Assembly: GCF_018320785.1 (NCBI RefSeq)
Contig: NC_054877.1
Location: 38,152,151 to 38,216,150, forward strand
DNA length: 64,000 nt
Direction of reading: 5' to 3'
From: Cheilinus undulatus
Taxonomy: Eukaryota; Chordata; Actinopteri; Labriformes; Labridae
The position numbers and the translations under genes were made by a program. Of this stretch, positions 36,544-48,800 are shown piece after piece. Positions within the stretch are counted from its first letter, which is position 1, and each line of letters opens with the position of its first letter. The notes under the pieces were generated by a model, which searched no databases, had not been told where the DNA came from, and saw only the letters and a list, made by a program, of their open reading frames with translations.

Positions 36544-38420
36544 TCAGTTCATGTTGGAGTGGCTCTTCAGGTGTCTCCTCAGGTGGTTCAGGCAGGTGTA
36601 GGTCTTGGGGCAGATCTGGCAGTGGTACGGTCTGACACCTGAGTGGTTCAGCATGTGCTGCTTCAGCACACTTCCATCTGAGAAGGCTTTCCCACACTGT
36701 GAGCACACATAAGGCTTCTCTCCTGTGTGCACGCGCATGTGAACTGTCACCTTATGTGCCATGGTGAATCCTTTCCCACACACTGTGCACTTAAATGGCC
36801 TCTCACCTGTGTGGGTGAGCCTGTGGGTGCGCATGGCACCCATCTGAGAGAAAGCTTTCCCACAGTCAGGACAAACATGCGGCTTCTCTCCGGTGTGGAC
36901 CCGGGTGTGGCTCCTCAGGCCCCCTGCTGTTGAGAAACACTGTGAGCAGTGTGTGCACTGGTATGGCCGCTCTCCTGTGTGGGTGCGCATGTGCTGCTTC
37001 AGGTCGTAGCGGTTTCTGAAGCCACGGCCACACACCACACAGCTCTCGGGACGGTCATCATTGTGGCGTAGCTCGTGGTTGTTGAGGCATTTTTCAGACA
37101 GGAAACACTTTCCACACTCCTGACACTGATACGGTTTCTCATGATCGACTCTCTGATGATACTTGAGCTCACTGATGCCAGGGAACGTCTCATCACAGTA
37201 TCGGCACCTGAAGCGATGGTTGGGGCTGTATGGAAGTTGGTGGTCGCTCAGCTGATGGTTCCTCAGTAGGTGAGCCATCTTAAACGTCTTCCCACAATGA
37301 GAACACTCGTATTTCGTCAATAGCTGGACGCACTGGTGTCTGACTCGCTCATGCAGGGATCTGAACTGACAGCCACACTTGGTGCAGATGTGGGCAGCGT
37401 TTTTACACTTCCTCTTCCTGTGTCCCGACAGGTGAGCTTCTGTTCTGAAAGCTTTCCCACACTGAGAACATTTATAAGGCTTCACTGCTGTGTGGAACCT
37501 CTGGTGTTCCAGGAATTCAAAGCGGTACTTGAAGCTCCTTCCACACAGCGGACAGTTGTGTGTGACTCGTCCTCGGGGGTAGATGGCTTTCATGGATGTT
37601 TTCCTGGAGGACAAAGAGGATGAGGAAGTCCGATGAACTGAGCTACTCTTCCTATGTTTACCTCCACTCATTAATTTGGGAGTCTCCAGGTCACCAAGTT
37701 CTTCATGCCTCTGCTGGTGTTTAGACAGACACTTTGAGGTGATAAAGCTCTTCCCACACTGCTTACACTGATACGGTTTATCATGATCCACCTGCTGATG
37801 ATACTTCAGATCACCTATTCCCGAAAAGCCGACCCCACAGTGACTGCACTTGAAAAGCCGGCTCTGAATGTGAGTTAGCAGATGTTCCTTTAAGCTGCTT
37901 GACTTTTGAAAACTCTTCCCGCAGTGACCACAGTCGTAGTTACGGCCTCTCTTTGGACAGTGGTGTCTGAATTTGTCTAGGGAAGTTGGAAAACTGTTTC
38001 CACATTTGATGCACAGATATGCAGCATTTTTGCATTTTCGCAGCCTGTGACCAGCCAGCAGAGTTGCCGTCCTGAATGCCCTCCCACACTCAGAGCAGTT
38101 GTATGGCTGCAGCCCGCTGTGGACTCTCTGGTGCTCGATGAGGACTGAGTGATGCTTGAAGCATTTGTCACACTCAGGGCATTTATGCAGCCCTGATGTC
38201 TGTCTCCTGCGAGGAGAGGATGGCATGTCGCTCCTTTTCGGTGATTCAGGAAAGTCGGCTGATGTGGAAGGATTGGTAGATAGCTCCTCATCGAACATGA
38301 CAATCTGAGGAACGTCGTTGTTTTCATCATCACAAGCACTCGGGTGGGAAGCAATGGCCACTTCCAGAGATGGAGGGAGACACAGAGAGGGGATGAGCAG
38401 ATCATCTGATGGAAAGGGAG
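36544..38420 (-). CDS. Gene A exon 7 (18 zinc fingers)
   Basis: 625 codons plus 2 bases with the stop at 36544-36546. Acceptor CCCTGCAG. Fingers 1-6 and 7-12 are a duplicated block separated by a Ser/Lys-rich spacer. Fingers 13-18 have the canonical TGE(R/K)P(Y/F) linkers. Fingers 2, 3, 8 and 9 end in Cys rather than His. Confidence 0.95.
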
Positions 38421-41400
38421 CTGCAGGGAAAATATGAGAAGAAAACAACATCAAAATGTGAAATGTGAAAATTCTACATCTTCAACCAATATGAAGCTGA
38501 CAAGAGGAGTAAGGATAAAATAATATGCCCATCATAGTGAAAATATTACACACAAACATATGTGGTAAATATATAAAGCTGTGTACGAACCAACGCTACT
38601 CTTGGCCAGCTTCCCATGACACTGTTTGCTCTGGAGGAGAAATTTAAGGTCCTCTCCATTTGACACACACTGCATGTACTCCTCAAGAACTGCTGGGGCA
38701 GCGCTGATCCACGATGCAGTCTACATCAGAGAGACATAAAAAAATATGTTTTTGAAATTTCAAGAGATCCTGTGCTAAATGTCTTAACGTATCTTCAGAA
38801 ATTGCCTTTGCACCTGTTTGAAATCTGGAATTGGCAGCAGCTCCTCCAATCTGGTAAAGAATTCACTAACCAGAGTCTCCAGAGCTGTGTCAAAGTCAGG
38901 GCCGTACTCCACTGGAAAAACATTCTGTTGGAGAGAACAGAGAACTCAGCACATGGTGTCATCAGCAGTTCAGATATACTCGAGAGTTCACATTTGGTCA
39001 GGTAAATCTGTGTTCTGCTGATTAGAAAATTCATAGCTCAATACTGCACAATGACAACAAGTTCAATCTTAATCTAATTTTTACCTTAAGGAAATGTTCT
39101 CTGCCATCAGTGTCTTCAATAAGACCTTGCACTAGCTTCATAAAATTCGCCTCTGGTGCCTCAATCACAGGATCATTGGTCTGGTAAGAAAGCAGAGCAC
39201 CACAGTCATATTCATTTTTAAATATTCAAACTCTTCCTAAAATTTTTTACCAGACTATTAGGGTTAAAAGTCACTTAACCCTTTACCTACTGAGCCATCG
39301 CCGGCGCTGTGTTTTATATGTCTGGAGTATTATTACTGTAACTTTGTCAAAGTTTGTCCAATCAGAAAAATTCCATTGGCGTTGGAAAGCTGAGAATTGT
39401 GGGCATGTGTACATATATGGTTCATTACAGTAGTTGCAACCATATGACATGGGCATTCATAGCAAAACACCAGAAGTGTTGCGAGACCGCTACACGGATT
39501 CTCAACACTGTAACTCCTCGAAAGTTTGCTCAATCTAAAAATTCCAACACTGACAGAGAGCTGAGAATCTGTGCTTTCTGGAAATATATGATGTGTGGTA
39601 TATTTATTACGGTAATGTCGAACAGCACCGCGAAAATGGCAGCTTTGGCAGAAGACAAGTGAGAAAGGAGAGTGACGGAAGAGAGTAAAAATAGAGTGAG
39701 CGAGAGTGGTGTTTTGTTTTCAAAAAATAGCGTTAGATAGTGGCATTTGTGCATGTCTGTCATGTGCAATAACAATATGTTACTTGAGAATGTTGAGAAT
39801 GCACCCAGAGTCCCAGACTCAAAAAATGACTGGTGATTGTTCTAAACATGTATAGGTTCACATTTCAAATGTCAAATCAAAACTTCATGAGCAATAACAA
39901 AATTTCTTCTCATAAAAGCCATGAAAAACAAATTCTTTTTTGTGTTTTTCTTCTTTTAAACTGCTGACAATTCCATATAATGTGCAATAATCATTAACCA
40001 GATGTTGAAAAGTCAAGTTCAAGTACTCCTGGGAAAAGGGACCAAAGCTCTCAGACTTAGGGCATTTCCTGACCATTTTACAGCCATAATAACAAAATAT
40101 GTCCAAATTGCCATTTTTAGACTCAGTAGGTAAAGGGTTAAAAAGCAAAGAAAAAACAGGAAAAACATTTCCACAATCCCAGGCATTTATAACTTGTCAA
40201 CTGAATATTATATGATTGGGATAAAAGCCACACATTTGGACATTTCTGAACAAGAAACTGTTTTCAAATTAACTAAACAGTCATGTGAGTTACACAAGGG
40301 ATAATAAAAAATCCCTCACCTCCTCAATGCAAGACGTCCGGATTCTGTTCAGGTGGGTCTCAACAGCCTTCAGATCCTCAGGGTGCTCTGAGCGCAGCAG
40401 TTCAAGAGTTGTCTAGAGGGGAAATTAATTCAGCATTTCAATTGCTCCATCCCTGGTTTAAAAATGCAATACTATCAAAAAGTGCATCTTCATCTTGATC
40501 TGTCATATATACATTTACCTCATTTTTACATAATTTTGAACTCTGACTGGATAGCAATAATAAAATGATAGATGTTTCCATATAACAGCAAATAAAACAC
40601 AAGAGTTCTTTACAACTTAAAATTCTGTAATTCTTGTTAACAAATATCAGAAATTAAGAAATCTCAATTTGTACAAAAAAGCTCCAAATGTATTTGGTCA
40701 GTTTGCAAATTGTACAAGTACTTGTTTGCAGTTAAGCCTTTCTATTGTTCATTTAAAAAATTGAGTTTGTATTTTTTTTAAAACTTCATGTTTTGGAAAT
40801 GTGATGTAAATATCATGTACAATTATTGCAAATATCAATCATCTTCAGATTCACAATGTATTAATTTACTGTTTTATTATATCTAGCTTATCATATTTCA
40901 ATCATTTTAATTGAATTTATTTGTTTAGATCACTATTAGTTGTACCCTAGATTAGTGGTTCTCAACTGGTGGATCACAGCCTAATAATGGGTTGTGATTT
41001 GGGCCAAGAAAAATACATGTAAGATATACAGAAGCTCAAAAGAGGATGTATATCCATGAAGTTTTTGCACTCAATTTTTGCTGAGTACATTCCTCTAGAT
41101 CTTGATTAATTTATCTCTGTATGTTTGTATAACAAAGGCAGTTATCCCACAACAATGAGTTAATTCCTGAGATCTCTAGGAATAGCCAAAATGTCGCCAC
41201 TGGAAATGAAGTAAAATAAAATGTACACATGTCCTCTCAGGGCTCCTGTAATCAGGTCAGGTATGGGAGCATATTCCAGTTTGGCACTTTGCCACATCAA
41301 TCTTGGTCCTATACTTCTCTGACCTCCTCATGGCCATTGTCTAGGCCTGTGCCTGGCCCGTGCCCCATAATTCCAGGTATTTTCCTAACTGAGCCCTCTA

Positions 41401-43601
41401 CAATGCACACGGTTGCCCCTGCCATCTTGTCCAGCCCGCCAGGCCCTGGGTATCCAGTTCGTGAGCTGGATCAGGCCCAGGAAAGCGAACCAGGTACCCG
41501 TAGAGAATCCAATATTCAGAAACTGACCCTTCCCATCCCTGCTCTCCTGAGCATTTGACACACAGTCTTGCCAACAATACTCAAAAATGCACCGGAGAGA
41601 AGTTGTCACAAAGGAGTCCAGGCAGTGTCTCTGGCCATCAGTCAGTCCAGGCCTCACAAGAGTATAGTAGAAGCAGGGGGACCAAGGACCAAAAGACTCT
41701 GACTTTTATCATCATGCTAAGGCACCACAACACCTTGCCCAGCAAACTCATCACCTCATGTACTGTACAAGACCAAGTCTGAGGTTTATCTCAGCTTCGC
41801 AGTGAGTGGATTGATGGGTTATGCTGCCAAGGTAGGTCAACTGCTCTACAGCTTCCACGCTCTCACAATTCAACAGACACAGATTTGATGGAAACATCCT
41901 AGGCCTGGATCTTTGTTTTGGCCCAGCAGACGTGCATTCCTAATGTTTCAGCCTCCTCAGCAAGCTAAGAGGTCTCCACAAGCATCACAGCATCATCACC
42001 AAAGTACAGATCAGTGATCTGGACATCAACAAATGACACTCCACAGTTTGCTGCCTGTTACCTTCCCCAGTACCCAATCCATAAAGGTACCGAAGAGTGC
42101 AGGAGTTAAGAAACACCTCTGCCTCACTGGAGAATCAACAGGGAAGAAGTCAAAGATGGAGCCACTGGAATGATACATTTGATGGTACAGCTCCTGTAAT
42201 GACGTGCTTTGTATATTTGTTATGTCCTGTCTCTTTGTTTAGTTGCATGTTTTGTTTCATCTAAGGTTCAAATAGAAACATTTTTTTTAAATGAACTAGA
42301 GAAGCAGAATTTTACAAGGAAATTTCTAATCAGTGAGGAGGGTTGTGGGTTCTAAGGCTGGACCAGTTGATAGCCACTGCCCTAGATCACAGATAGCCTT
42401 CCTGAAATCGTACCACTTTAAAAAGCATACTTACAAGCATATGAAATGCACATATAAACACATAGTTTGGCACCAAAAAAATTATGTGTCAATCTATTTA
42501 GTAGTGGTGGAGAGTGATGGACTAAAACATTTTAAAATACATACCCTTGCTCTCAGGCCCAGTGAGAGCAGTCTCCCCTCTCTTTTGCTCATCAATTCAG
42601 GAACTGCATCTGTTACCATGGACACAAATTCCTCCAGTTTCCCATAGTGCTTTATGTTCCTCTGACGGACCACCTCCCACATCACTGCTGACATGAGGCG
42701 CAGCGGAGGGACCAGGAGGGCCAGGGAAGACAGGGGGACACTGAACTCTTCACAGAGAAAGACAAATGATGATCAGAACCATATTTACTTTCAATGCTGG
42801 GACATGCACACCACTTATGATGAGGAATAAGTGGATGTTTGGCTCCTGTTATATGCAAACAGTCAACGATGCCAGGAAGGCTTATTTTAGAATTTTTATG
42901 TAAATACTATTGTATAGCAGAAACATAGAAATTTAATTTCCCATCGGTGCAGCATCCCACTTCATTCACTTCCTGTATGGTCCCTACATTCTGGACGGTC
43001 GTCCCTATGATCAATCGCTCAGTGGGGTATTATATAATACACAAGACTTGTGTGCATACTCCAACCACTAAATGCTAAATCGTGGTCACTGGTAAACTTG
43101 TTGAACGGTTGAGTTAACATTCAGTTTTGCTGAACGATGTTTGATGATACCTTATGAGGAGGAACATCTGAGAGCTAAAAATTAACTGAGGAACGTTGAC
43201 AGTTAACGTTCACCAACGGCTAACTGTTAGCATAATACACGGCGCTTTATTTTTGATATGAACGGCTATTCATAACTGTCAGCGAAAACCAAACAGTTGC
43301 TTTGCATTCAATGCGTGTTTATAATAAGTCTTCGACGGCGGTTAATTAAGTTAATGAAAAGAAAGTAATCTCCGTTGGTTAATATTGCAAAGCGTGAACT
43401 AGCTAGTCACAGGGCTGTTGATGTTGCAAGGTTTTACCGGCTTATTTTAGGGGAAAAAACAATTCTTGTTCCAGGGATTAGTCAAGGCCTGTTCAACTAC
43501 GGCTAATCCTTCGTTATAGCTTTTTCACGAGCTGTATAAGTGGCCAAAAATGTAAAGCGTTTGCCGACCTCCGCAAGCTTATACATACCCATGTCGTTCA
43601 T
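36544..43601 (-). CDS. Gene A: TIN2-N-domain / 18-finger C2H2 zinc-finger protein
   Basis: Seven coding exons (43589-43601, 42545-42747, 40320-40412, 39085-39180, 38814-38924, 38591-38720, 36544-38420) join in frame to 840 residues. Residues about 5-185 resemble the N-terminal, TRFH-like domain of TIN2/TINF2: MSAVMWEVVRQRNIKHYGKL against human [20 protein letters not shown], and VEYGPDFDTALETL against QEYGEPFLAAMEKL. In TIN2 this domain binds TPP1 and TRF2. After an acidic, Ser/Pro-rich linker come 18 zinc fingers (about 293-837) in three blocks of six; blocks 1 and 2 are duplicates. It is probably a nuclear DNA-binding protein; target and partners are unknown. An in-frame TGA lies upstream of the ATG at 43601, which fixes the start. 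Introns 1 and 2 contain transposons. The family could be annotated elsewhere simply as gastrula/OZF-type zinc-finger protein. Confidence 0.88.
38591..38720 (-). CDS. Gene A exon 6 (end of TIN2-N-like region)
   Basis: 43 codons plus one base, TASWISAAPAVLEEYMQCVS onward. Donor GTTCGT is weaker than in B and C, but the position and phase agree. Confidence 0.82.
38814..38924 (-). CDS. Gene A exon 5 (TIN2-N domain)
   Basis: 37 codons, NVFPVEYGPDFDTALETL through LPIPDFKQ. This is the most conserved exon of the domain across A, B and C. Confidence 0.9.
39085..39180 (-). CDS. Gene A exon 4 (TIN2-N domain)
   Basis: 32 codons from TNDPVIEAPEANFMKLVQGL to REHFLK; one codon longer than in B and C. Confidence 0.88.
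39279..40137. mobile_element. TTAA-flanked piggyBac-like miniature element, copy 1
   Basis: TTAA at 39275-39278 and 40138-40141 flank exact inverted ends CCCTTTACCTACTGAG / CTCAGTAGGTAAAGGG. TTAA duplication and CCC ends fit the piggyBac superfamily. It is 859 bp with no transposase frame, in an intron of gene A. A close copy lies at 50873-51705. Confidence 0.85.
40320..40412 (-). CDS. Gene A exon 3 (TIN2-N domain)
   Basis: 31 codons from TTLELLRSEHPEDLKAVETH. Acceptor CTCTAG, donor GTGAGG, phase 0 at both ends. Confidence 0.88.
40953..42379. mobile_element. hAT-like element with exact 8-bp target duplication
   Basis: CCCTAGAT at 40945-40952 is repeated at 42380-42387. Inside are inverted ends: AGTGGTTCTCAACTGGT at the left and, read in reverse, AGTGGCTATCAACTGGT at the right. 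An 8-bp duplication and these ends fit the hAT superfamily. It sits in intron 2 of gene A's coding exons (between exons 2 and 3) and carries a nested LINE fragment instead of a transposase. Confidence 0.85.
41560..42200 (-). mobile_element. LINE reverse-transcriptase fragment nested in the hAT-like element
   Basis: On the minus strand, broken frames read like FFPVDSPVRQRCFLTPALF, then MDWVLGKVTGS and TDLYFGDDAVMLVETS, resembling the palm of fish non-LTR reverse transcriptases (usual FADD is FGDD here). Stops and frameshifts show it is dead. GC-rich sequence at 41230-41560 may belong to the same insertion. Confidence 0.7.
42545..42747 (-). CDS. Gene A exon 2 (TIN2-N domain)
   Basis: 203 bases, the same length as in B and C. 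Reads PLRLMSAVMWEVVRQRNIKH and ends LSLGLRAR. Acceptor GTGAAG, donor GTATGT. Confidence 0.88.
43589..43601 (-). CDS. Gene A exon 1 (start, 4 codons plus 1 base)
   Basis: ATG AAC GAC ATG G followed by GTATGT. The upstream in-frame TGA makes this ATG the first. The second ATG corresponds to the 4-base start exons of genes B and C. The split codon gives Glu with exon 2. Confidence 0.75.
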
Positions 43602-44563
43602 TGTGGAATTCTTTACTAACGACAGAGAGAAAGGTCAATACAAAGGACTATCTTTCATAGTTTTGGTTAGCGTGCTAGCTAGCCATGTAGACGGCCTCCG
43701 GCGCCAACTTCTTCCTGAAACACGTTGTTCATTCTAGGGAGCGTCGGCTCACTCAGTTAGCTTGTGATGGAGGGGCTCGATTTGTTTGACGGAGCAGCGC
43801 GGAGAGAATGAGCCCATGTCACTAAATTGTGGAAAGGAGCGCACCGCCTCTCCGCGCGGTCAAATAAAAAATATGCAACGTCAATGCCTCGGACAACTTA
43901 AATTGTGTTTTTTTTTAACTTAAAGTATGCATGTTGATCTCTGAAAACGATGGGAAAAATATTTCAATTGGAATAAAATATTTTTTCGAACATCTACGCT
44001 GTCTTTTATTTTCTAAGCCTTTCAATGTTATTTTTGATGGTATACAAAGTTATTCAAATAAATCTAAATGATTCAATAAATGTATTTATTTATTGTATAA
44101 ACTGATTTTCAAATTATCAATAATTCTGATCATATTTAATATCTATTTTTTGAATATGATAATAAATAAGAGACCAAAAATTATGACACCACTGCAAAAA
44201 ATGTTGCTGATTGAAGTATATTTTTAATCATGTCAAGATTAACTACATATGGTTATTTTTGTGGACAACTTGAACTGTAGTGTATGTTATTTTATTAGTC
44301 CCTTTTCAATATGAGTTAGATCTAATGAGAACAAAAGAAATATACCCAAATTTTAACAAAAAATAAGCAACACTTAGAGTAATTTCAGAAGATACAATCA
44401 AAACAGATAGGACAACACATTTTGAGGAAAAAGTATGAACTTCAGCAAAATAATCCATACAAAATGGAGTGTGAAACATTTTATACAGCTCATAAAGTTA
44501 AAACCATCAGTAGCATATAGTTCAAAAACTGTGAAATGCCATCAGTGTTGATTCAGCCTGCTG
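43602..44563. promoter_or_regulatory. Gap between gene B end and gene A start
   Basis: Just under 1 kb. It must hold the gene A promoter, probably in the GC-richer part at 43660-43870, and the gene B 3'-UTR. An AATAAA signal for gene B lies on the minus strand at 44291-44296, about 270 bases past its stop. Confidence 0.45.
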
Positions 44564-45891
44564 TTAAACAACACTGTGAGTTTTCAAATGTGTCTTTAGG
44601 TGACTGGTGCATGTGTATGTCTTTGCACACAGATGACAAGCGTATGGTCGAACCCCTGTGTGGGTCATGTTGTGATTTTTCAACTCAACACCACTTGAAA
44701 ACCCCTTCCCACATTCTGAGCAGACGTAAGGACGCTCCCCAGTGTGGACGCGCATGTGGAGTGTAAGTTTGCTCGTCTTGATGAATGCCCGCCCACATAC
44801 AGTGCATTTGTACGGCTTTTCCCCCGTATGGGTACGTCTGTGAATCTGCAGCTCACCAGCTGAAATAAAAGTCTTACCACAGTTAGAGCATAGAAATGGC
44901 TTTTCTCCAGTGTGAATCCTTATGTGTATATTCAAGTTCCCAGACATGGAGAAACGTTTCCCACAGTACGTGCACTCAAACGGCCTCTCTCCTGTGTGAC
45001 TGCGCATGTGCACTTTCAGTTCCGGTTTGTTCTTAAAACCCTTGCCACAGCTTGGACACACCTCTGTCCTCTTTTGCTGATGACGTATCTCGTGAGCTGC
45101 CAAAGTGGTAGCTGAGCTGAAGAACTTCCCACACTGCCCGCACTGGTTGGACAGCTGAGGTGGATGGATCTTCTGGTGGTTCCTGAGCTCACTTATGCTG
45201 GAGTAAACCACCCCACACTGTCTGCAAGTATAGGTCTGGCCTTGAGTGTGAGTCAGTTCATGTTTACCCAACAACTGCAAATTCCTATATCTCTTTCCAC
45301 ACTGTGAACAGTCAAGCTTTTGCCCACATCTGTGCTTTGATTTGTCCTGTGCAGTCTGAAAGCTGTCCCCACATTTAATACAGATATAAGCTGCTTCTGT
45401 GCACTTAGTCCTCCTGTGAGCTGACAAATCAGATGCCCTTCTGAAGGCCTTCCCACACTGAGAGCACTTGTAAGGATTTTCTCCTGTGTGTACCCGCTGA
45501 TGCTCCACTAGTTCGCATCGGTAAATGAAGCACTTTCCACACTGAGCACATTTGTGAGCAACTCTCTGACGTGGACGTTGGTTGATAACAGAGCCAGACA
45601 ATGCAGGACTCTGAGAAGATGTAGAAGGAACTTGGAAGGGAGGTAAGGCTTCTTCGTCGTCCTCACTGCATTTCTCTGCAGTTGTCTGATCTGCATTGCT
45701 GCACTCCTCAACCTCAGATGGCCATTCTGTGTCCTGTTCTCCACAGTCTCCTATCTTCACCACCACCACCTCAATGGGACTCTGGTTTTCAAATGTTTGC
45801 GTATTTGACTCCACATCTCTTGTGCCAGTCTCTTTCCTAGAGAGAGGCAGAGATAATGATGACAAAAGCCGCTGCTCGGATTGAGAGGGGG
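44564..45891 (-). CDS. Gene B exon 7 (12 zinc fingers)
   Basis: 442 codons including the stop, plus 2 bases. Acceptor TTTTTCAG. Starts APSQSEQRLLSSLSLPLS. The two six-finger blocks match gene A's block 1 (or 2) and block 3. Confidence 0.95.
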
Positions 45892-48800
45892 CTGAAAAAG
45901 AAGTTTAAAAGGGAAAAATTAGTTAAATCTCATTACCTCCTAAGAGAGTTTTAATGTTATTGCACTAAAACTGCATCTGAAAAAAACAGTTAACTTCTGA
46001 ATTTGACACTTAGTTTTAAACCGGTTTATTGTGCCCCAAACCAAAAGGATCAATAAAAAAAGACATTTTTCTATATAAATATTTCTAGGTAAGTCATTCC
46101 ACAGTATTCTAAAAGCTGGATTTTCAGCTGCTACATATTCCAAATCTGCATAAAATATGATACGAAGATAAAAAGACCAATGTCCTCCTGCTACATACTT
46201 ACCATTGGTATAGATCTCAGGCTTTTTATCACAGCAGGCCTTGCTTTTGAGAAGAAGCCTGAGGTCGTCTTCTCTGGACGGACACTGCATGCACTCCTCC
46301 AGCACAGAGACTTCATCATTGATCCACACAGCAGTCTTTAAAAAACAGAACTATTTTCTTAGAGAAAATACACCAATAGTCTATGGAAACATTAATAAAC
46401 CTGCAGTTTTTGATGGCAGAGGATGTTTTTACCTGCTTAAAGTCTGGTATATGTAGCATTTCTTCCAGTCTGGTGAGGAACTCACAAAGCAGATTCTCCA
46501 GCGCTGAATCAAAGTCAGGCCCGTACTCCACAGGAAACACGTTCTGTTAAAATAGATTTTTTAACACTTAAAGCACATATCCAAAACCAGCTGAATTTGA
46601 CTGTAGTGAAACAATGAGACCAAAGCAGCCACACACCTCAAGGAAATGTCCTCTTTCTTTTGGGTCTTCCACGAGTCTTTCAACAAGCCTCACAAAATTC
46701 TGTTCAAGAGCTTCATCTCTTTGTAGAACCTGCTGGGTTGAATAGAATTACATGTCAACCACAACTGAAACATTAAATATCAACCATAGAGAAAAAATAA
46801 CACACCTGTTTTGAGCTGGATGGCAGCAGGCAGCTCAGGCAAGCTTTAGCAACTGTTTGATCCTCTGTCTGGTCAGAACTTAAGAGCTGTAAAGTCATCT
46901 GAAAAGAAAAATATATTTTAAGTCACTGATTATGGGAACAATTCAGAAATCCCACATTGAAGTTGATCAATACGACCATTTAAAGCAGTGATTCTTAACT
47001 GGTCTAGACTCAGGACCCACCACCTCCTGAATGAGCAATTGCTACCCAAATTCCTGAAAAAATTTTCAACAAATTATATTATTTTAACAAAGAATATTGA
47101 GGTTTGCACCATACATGAAACAAAACATAACTGACGGAAGGGATAGGACAAGTGTGTCATCAAAACCCTTAACTGACATGCATGGACACATTGCATTTTT
47201 TCTGTTTCCTATGGCAAGGCGACATTTTGGATGTGTGCTTGAGAAACAAGCATTTCAAAATAAGGAAACCAGTTTTGTTTTCCCTGGAAAAAAGTTAAAC
47301 AAGATAAAATCTTGAGAAATGTCCAGAAATACTGTATACTCATTGCTACAATAAAACAGAGGGAAATCAAATTTGTTTGTCTGTTTCAAACTTACATCGT
47401 GGACTTCATCCCATAGCTTCTTTCAGGCACCCTCTAAAACAGCTTTGTGACCCACTTTTCTGGCATGTTACAATCTTTCAGGTTTTAAACATTTCAAATA
47501 TGCCTACTCTGAATATAAAATAATACATGGACCTGCCAAACTTCTATTAAGTGAATGTAAGCTGAAAGCACAACCACTAGACAGTGTTAATTTCGTCGAC
47601 TAAAATGTTCAATGTCAACCTTTATTCCATGAGAAAGTATAGACTAAGACTGGCCAAAAATAGATCTTTGATAGATCATTGATGACTAAAACTAAATAAA
47701 AGTAAGTTTATTCTTAGTCAAGATGACAAACTAGACTCAAATGTTTTTTTTTTATTTTTATTTTTGTGGACATTCAAAATCCATGATATTTCTCCACTGT
47801 GGGTATTCTGTCAAAATACAATCTATCTGTAGCTGTTCTGCCTCTCAGCTGTAGAAAGCAGGAACCCAAGGTTTGACAAAGTACATAGAGCACACTAAGA
47901 GGATCTGGTACCAGATTTCGGCAAGACAATAAATGCTTGGACTAAAGGTTAAGACTAAAATGTGAGGACGTTTATGGACTAAAACTACACTAAAATTAAC
48001 AGTACCATCAGGACCACGGCTAGAGGTGACTGTGAGGTGCTGTCCAGACATCATCTTTGGACAGACTGTGCTGTCAGTTAGGGACGGTAACATATGGACC
48101 AATATACCATCAAGATTTTTGGGAAAGCCCTACATCACCACCTTTAAAAGCCATCTCAAAAAACTGGCTTAAAACAAATCAAACCTGCACTCACTGCTTG
48201 GCAGATGTACCAATCCGCCTGGCATTGCATTTCATATTTATCTTTCCATTTTTGTGCAAAACATGCTTACATATACAAATGTGTGCATGCATTGCGCCAG
48301 CCTGTTTTATTTTCTATAACAACTTTATGCATTTGTGACTACTGTTTCATCTGTATGCATGATCTTATTTTTGAATGCATGTGATTTCAATGTTGTATTA
48401 GTTACTTTTTTTACATCTGCTATAATGGCTATACGTGCTTTCTTTTATATAACTGTGATACTTGACCTGTGTCTGTAACACAAATGTGGAAAATAACCAT
48501 AAACTGCAGAAAGAATGTAACCCCTTGCACCTGAAATAGCACTTCATGAAATGCACTTTAAACCATGCACTTTATTCAGCACAGTTTACATTAATCTTGT
48601 TATTGCATGTTTGCACACTGTAAGTATTGTTGTTCTGTCTCTTTATGTGCTACTTGCCATGGGAAGTAAATTTGTTGTTTTGCAAACTCTGGCATGTTTA
48701 CATTTGTCTTTTATGCTTACGTTTGTTATTGCTCTCTCTCCTTAGATTAAATTATAATAGATTAAAAATAGATTAGATTAAAAATTATAATAATAATGAA

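Noticed and set aside
36544-38454. Reading the gene A finger exon as a complete single-exon gene starting at 38454
   Set aside because: A strong acceptor (CCCTGCAG at 38421) and in-phase upstream exons shared with B and C show it is the last exon; the first residues of the long frame are intron.
39530-39775. Hydrophobic minus-strand open frame repeated at 50921-51277
   Set aside because: Both copies lie inside the TTAA-flanked miniature element and the frames differ; there is no transposase similarity.
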